DNA from: Lachnospiraceae bacterium UBA2864
GTDB taxonomy: Bacteria; Bacillota; Clostridia; Lachnospirales; Lachnospiraceae
Assembly: GCA_002350525.1 (NCBI GenBank)
Contig: DEFA01000037.1
Span: 6,842-40,214 of the forward strand
Direction of reading: 5' to 3'
Length of the DNA: 33,373 bases
Shown: piece by piece, positions 31,263-33,373 of the stretch
Numbering within the stretch: position 1 is the stretch's first letter
Layout of the letters: every line of letters begins with the position of its first letter
Notes under the pieces: generated by a model
Told to the model about the DNA's origin: nothing
The model's database searches: none
The model's input: the letters and a program-made list of their open reading frames with translations, nothing else
Translations under genes and position numbers: made by a program

Positions 31263-32780
31263 TCACTCGGATACGTCCGCAAGTTTAAATGTAGTGAGAC
31301 TGTTGGCATCTATAAGCGGTTCTTTCACCACTCTGCTCGCCTGTCTCTCCACACATCTTTCGAAGAAGTTCCTTACTTCTCTTGCATTTGCGAAGTTTTC
31401 TCCATGATGCAGTGAAATATCATTCAGGAATTCCCTTACATGAGTTTCTGCATCTTTATCCATCAGATAATCATGTGATTCCGCCATGTCGGTAAATATC
31501 TTAAACATTTCTTCACCGCTGTAATCCGGGAATTCTATGAATTTATTAAATCTGGATTTAAGCCCCGGATTGGAATTAATAAACTTTTCCATTTCCTTTG
31601 TATATCCGGCAACTATAACCACCAGATCATCTCTGTTATCTTCCATTCTCTTAAGCAGTGTATCTATTGCTTCCTGACCGAAGTCTTCACCTTCTTTTCC
31701 GCCCGCAAGAGTATAGGCTTCATCTATAAAGAGCACTCCTCCCATGGCACTGTCTATAACTTCCGAAGTTTTGATAGCTGTCTGACCGACATATCCTTCT
31801 ACAAGACCGGACCTGTCTACCTCTATCAGCTGACCTCTGCTGACAACACCAAGCTGATGATATATCTTTGCAAGAAGTCTTGCGACCGTCGTTTTACCTG
31901 TTCCGGGATTTCCCGAAAAAACAAGGTGAAGCGATATATCCGGAGTCTTAAGTCCGAGCTTGTCACGCATAGTTTTTACCTTAATAAGATTAACCAGACT
32001 TGCGAGATTCGTCTTAACCTTATCAAGACCTACCAGACTATCGAGTTCTTCCTGAAGCTCTTCCAGCGATTTTTCATTCTTAGGAACACCCGGTTCGAAT
32101 TCATCCGATCTGCCGCGGACTCCTCCGCCCATAGAAACCGTAGTACCTCCCATTCCCTGATTTCTGTTAATGCCCGCTCCGAAAGAGAGCGGATCCGGAT
32201 GAGTACTTTCCGGTCTGTTTCCGCTTTTACTGCTATGGAAGCTCACCTTCTCGCTGTCCGAATTAATGGTTTCGGATCCGCATACATTAAAACTCTTAAT
32301 ATATGCATTCAACATATTTATATAACGGGCAAGTCTGTCAGCTTCTCTGTCACTTATCCCGCCGTATGCGATAAACTCGACACCCGCATCATTAAAGCAT
32401 CCGACAAGATACTTGGATAAGGATATACCGTATCCGGTTCTCTTGGACATCGGTGATGTATCATCCGCAACAAAGTACATGAGAGACTGCGGAATAGCTG
32501 ACAGGAACATATCATCTCTGCACCTGTCTGCAACAAACCTTCTGAAATTCTCAACGGTGATTATTATACCGAGATTACGGTTTATGAACTCCACCTGCTT
32601 ATCTATCTCTTCACTGTTCTGATCATACAAAAATCCGAAGAACGTCAGCATATCGTCCTTTAAAAGATTTCTGAGCGAAAGTCTTGAATTCGGTGGATAC
32701 TTACTGTTTGGATTGTTTGCTATATCATCCGCATATTCGAGACAAGTATTTATCATTCTTCTTATATCTTTAGTAACCAT
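31263..32780 (-). CDS. AAA+ ATPase, CbbX/SpoVK/EccA-like, with an unknown N-terminal domain
   Basis: This is a predicted ring-forming ATPase of the CbbX/SpoVK clade. The AAA+ core covers about residues 245-500: LVGLDKVKTNL, Walker A GNPGTGKT (290-297), pore loop GLVEGYVGQT (325-334), Walker B VLFIDEAY (349-356) and sensor 1 VIVAGY (388-393). The arginine finger is in NPGLKSRF (Arg410), and sensor 2 is in ANAREVRNFFE. The first 165 residues are helical and not recognised (NSRLSLRNLLKDDMLTFFGFLYDQ). A flexible Ser/Gly-rich linker of about 170-240 with MGGTTVSMGGG joins them. Related ATPases remodel Rubisco (CbbX) or assist ESX secretion (EccA); neither context is present. It is the first gene of the three-gene unit with the two membrane proteins and has its own promoter (32816-32845). 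It probably remodels or extracts a partner, perhaps the tail-anchored repeat protein. Confidence 0.88.
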   Translation of the reverse strand: MVTKDIRRMINTCLEYADDIANNPNSKYPPNSRLSLRNLLKDDMLTFFGFLYDQNSEEIDKQVEFINRNLGIIITVENFRRFVADRCRDDMFLSAIPQSLMYFVADDTSPMSKRTGYGISLSKYLVGCFNDAGVEFIAYGGISDREADRLARYINMLNAYIKSFNVCGSETINSDSEKVSFHSSKSGNRPESTHPDPLSFGAGINRNQGMGGTTVSMGGGVRGRSDEFEPGVPKNEKSLEELQEELDSLVGLDKVKTNLASLVNLIKVKTMRDKLGLKTPDISLHLVFSGNPGTGKTTVARLLAKIYHQLGVVSRGQLIEVDRSGLVEGYVGQTAIKTSEVIDSAMGGVLFIDEAYTLAGGKEGEDFGQEAIDTLLKRMEDNRDDLVVIVAGYTKEMEKFINSNPGLKSRFNKFIEFPDYSGEEMFKIFTDMAESHDYLMDKDAETHVREFLNDISLHHGENFANAREVRNFFERCVERQASRVVKEPLIDANSLTTFKLADVSE

Positions 32781-32815
32781 AGTTTCACCATTCTATAAGT
32801 TTTTAGCTATCCTTT

Positions 32816-32845
32816 ATTATATACTTGATTCAACCCACTTTTCAA
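32816..32845 (-). promoter_or_regulatory. Promoter of the AAA+ three-gene unit
   Basis: TTGAAA (32845-32840, minus strand), an 18-base spacer and TATAAT (32821-32816) lie 36 bases upstream of the AAA+ ATG. A TATATA two bases earlier would give a 16-base spacer. Confidence 0.6.
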
Positions 32846-32920
32846 TAGTTGTGATTTTTTCATCGCAAACTTGAAAATGAAAAAATTTATTGATTTTTTG
32901 CAGAAATTCCTTAAATTTTC

Positions 32921-32948
32921 TTTACATTTGAAAAATATCTGATATACT
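32921..32948 (+). promoter_or_regulatory. Promoter of the oxidoreductase gene
   Basis: TTTACA (32921-32926), a 16-base spacer and TATACT (32943-32948) precede the ATG by 45 bases. The promoter is divergent from that of the AAA+ unit; the two -35 boxes are about 75 bases apart in AT-rich DNA. Confidence 0.65.
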
Positions 32949-32993
32949 ATAAAAACTGTGCGTTATAAAAGTAATAAAAAGGAAGAAAAAGCA

Positions 32994-33373
32994 ATGGGAA
33001 AACATGTTGAAATCAGATGGCACGGACGTGGTGGTCAGGGTGCAAAGACCGCTGCCCTTCTGCTTGCCGACGTAGCATTTAACACCGGAATGTACGTTCA
33101 GGGCTTCCCTGAATACGGTCCTGAGAGAATGGGCGCTCCTATTACCGCCTACAATCGTCTGTCAGAGACAGAGATCAGAAATCATTCCAACATTTATTAT
33201 CCTGATTATGTAGTAGTTGTTGATGAGACTCTGCTTCATACGGTTGATGTGACTAAGGGTCTGTCTGCCGAAGGCGGTATCATAATCAATACCGAAAAGA
33301 ATAAGGAAGAGATTATTCCTCTTCTCAAGGGATATGAGGGAAAAGTTTATACTATCGATGCTCGTACCATTTC
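32994..33373 (+). CDS. 2-oxoacid:acceptor oxidoreductase gamma subunit (partial, 3' end outside window)
   Basis: This is the gamma subunit of a ferredoxin-dependent 2-oxoacid oxidoreductase (pyruvate or ketoisovalerate type), which decarboxylates 2-oxoacids to acyl-CoA while reducing ferredoxin. The first 126 residues are visible of a usual length near 190. The family signature WHGRGGQGAKTAALLLADVA is at about 9-28, followed by GFPEYGPERMGAPITAYNR, and DYVVVVDETLLHTVDVTKGL. The ATG has AAGGAAG about 10 bases upstream and a good promoter. Separate gamma subunits are normally followed by delta (ferredoxin-like), alpha and beta genes, which should lie just beyond the window. The exact oxoacid cannot be assigned from this subunit alone. 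Confidence 0.92.
   Translation, partial: MGKHVEIRWHGRGGQGAKTAALLLADVAFNTGMYVQGFPEYGPERMGAPITAYNRLSETEIRNHSNIYYPDYVVVVDETLLHTVDVTKGLSAEGGIIINTEKNKEEIIPLLKGYEGKVYTIDARTI

Overview
The window looks like a piece of a low-to-medium GC Firmicutes (Clostridia) chromosome, most likely family Lachnospiraceae. This rests on the paired GlgC/GlgD enzymes, the spoVG-glmU-pth-mfd neighbourhood, strong GGAGG-type ribosome binding sites, and an LplABC-type sugar importer with an AraC regulator. The genus cannot be fixed from the sequence. Almost every gene lies on the minus strand; only the AraC-family regulator and the last, partial oxidoreductase gene are on the plus strand.

Positions 1-3200 look accessory. 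They hold a small basic phage-type protein with an apparent one-base frameshift, an acidic/basic phage-type protein of unknown function, a DraRnl/Rnl5-like RNA ligase, a 24-residue stub of a calcineurin-like phosphoesterase, and a lone HTH protein between inverted repeats. Structured, attachment-like DNA lies beside the 3' end of lysS. From about 3200 the sequence becomes core chromosome: lysS (its last 23 codons displaced by an apparent single-base insertion), greA and tRNA-Leu(CAG). A repeat- and hairpin-rich spacer lies between greA and the tRNA.

Positions 5673-10807 are a drug- or lipid-efflux module: TetR regulator, MFS exporter, FtsX/MacB-type permease and its ABC ATPase. Two 17-bp palindromes with identical arms lie in front of tetR and the MFS gene and are probably TetR operators.

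Positions 10869-19746 are housekeeping: glgC-glgD-spoVG, a terminator, then an uridyltransferase-only GlmU, pth, mfd and a PrsA/SurA-like lipoprotein. Compared with the classical Firmicutes order, prs and the acetyltransferase half of GlmU are missing. Positions 20076-24825 hold a three-gene carbohydrate ABC importer (binding lipoprotein and two permeases, no ATPase) divergent from its AraC-type regulator.

Positions 24891-28674 encode an aconitase-family hydratase followed by NfeD and an SPFH/stomatin protein, probably a membrane-microdomain pair. Positions 28729-32845 form the least familiar locus: a CbbX/SpoVK-like AAA+ ATPase, a tail-anchored protein with three spaced ATT(V/I)LT(A/T)DM motifs and MMPGSGP heptad arrays, and an N-terminally anchored extracellular protein. 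I regard this three-gene unit as the best candidate for an undescribed system, possibly linked to Ser/Thr kinase/FHA signalling. The window ends inside a 2-oxoacid:acceptor oxidoreductase gamma subunit with its own promoter.
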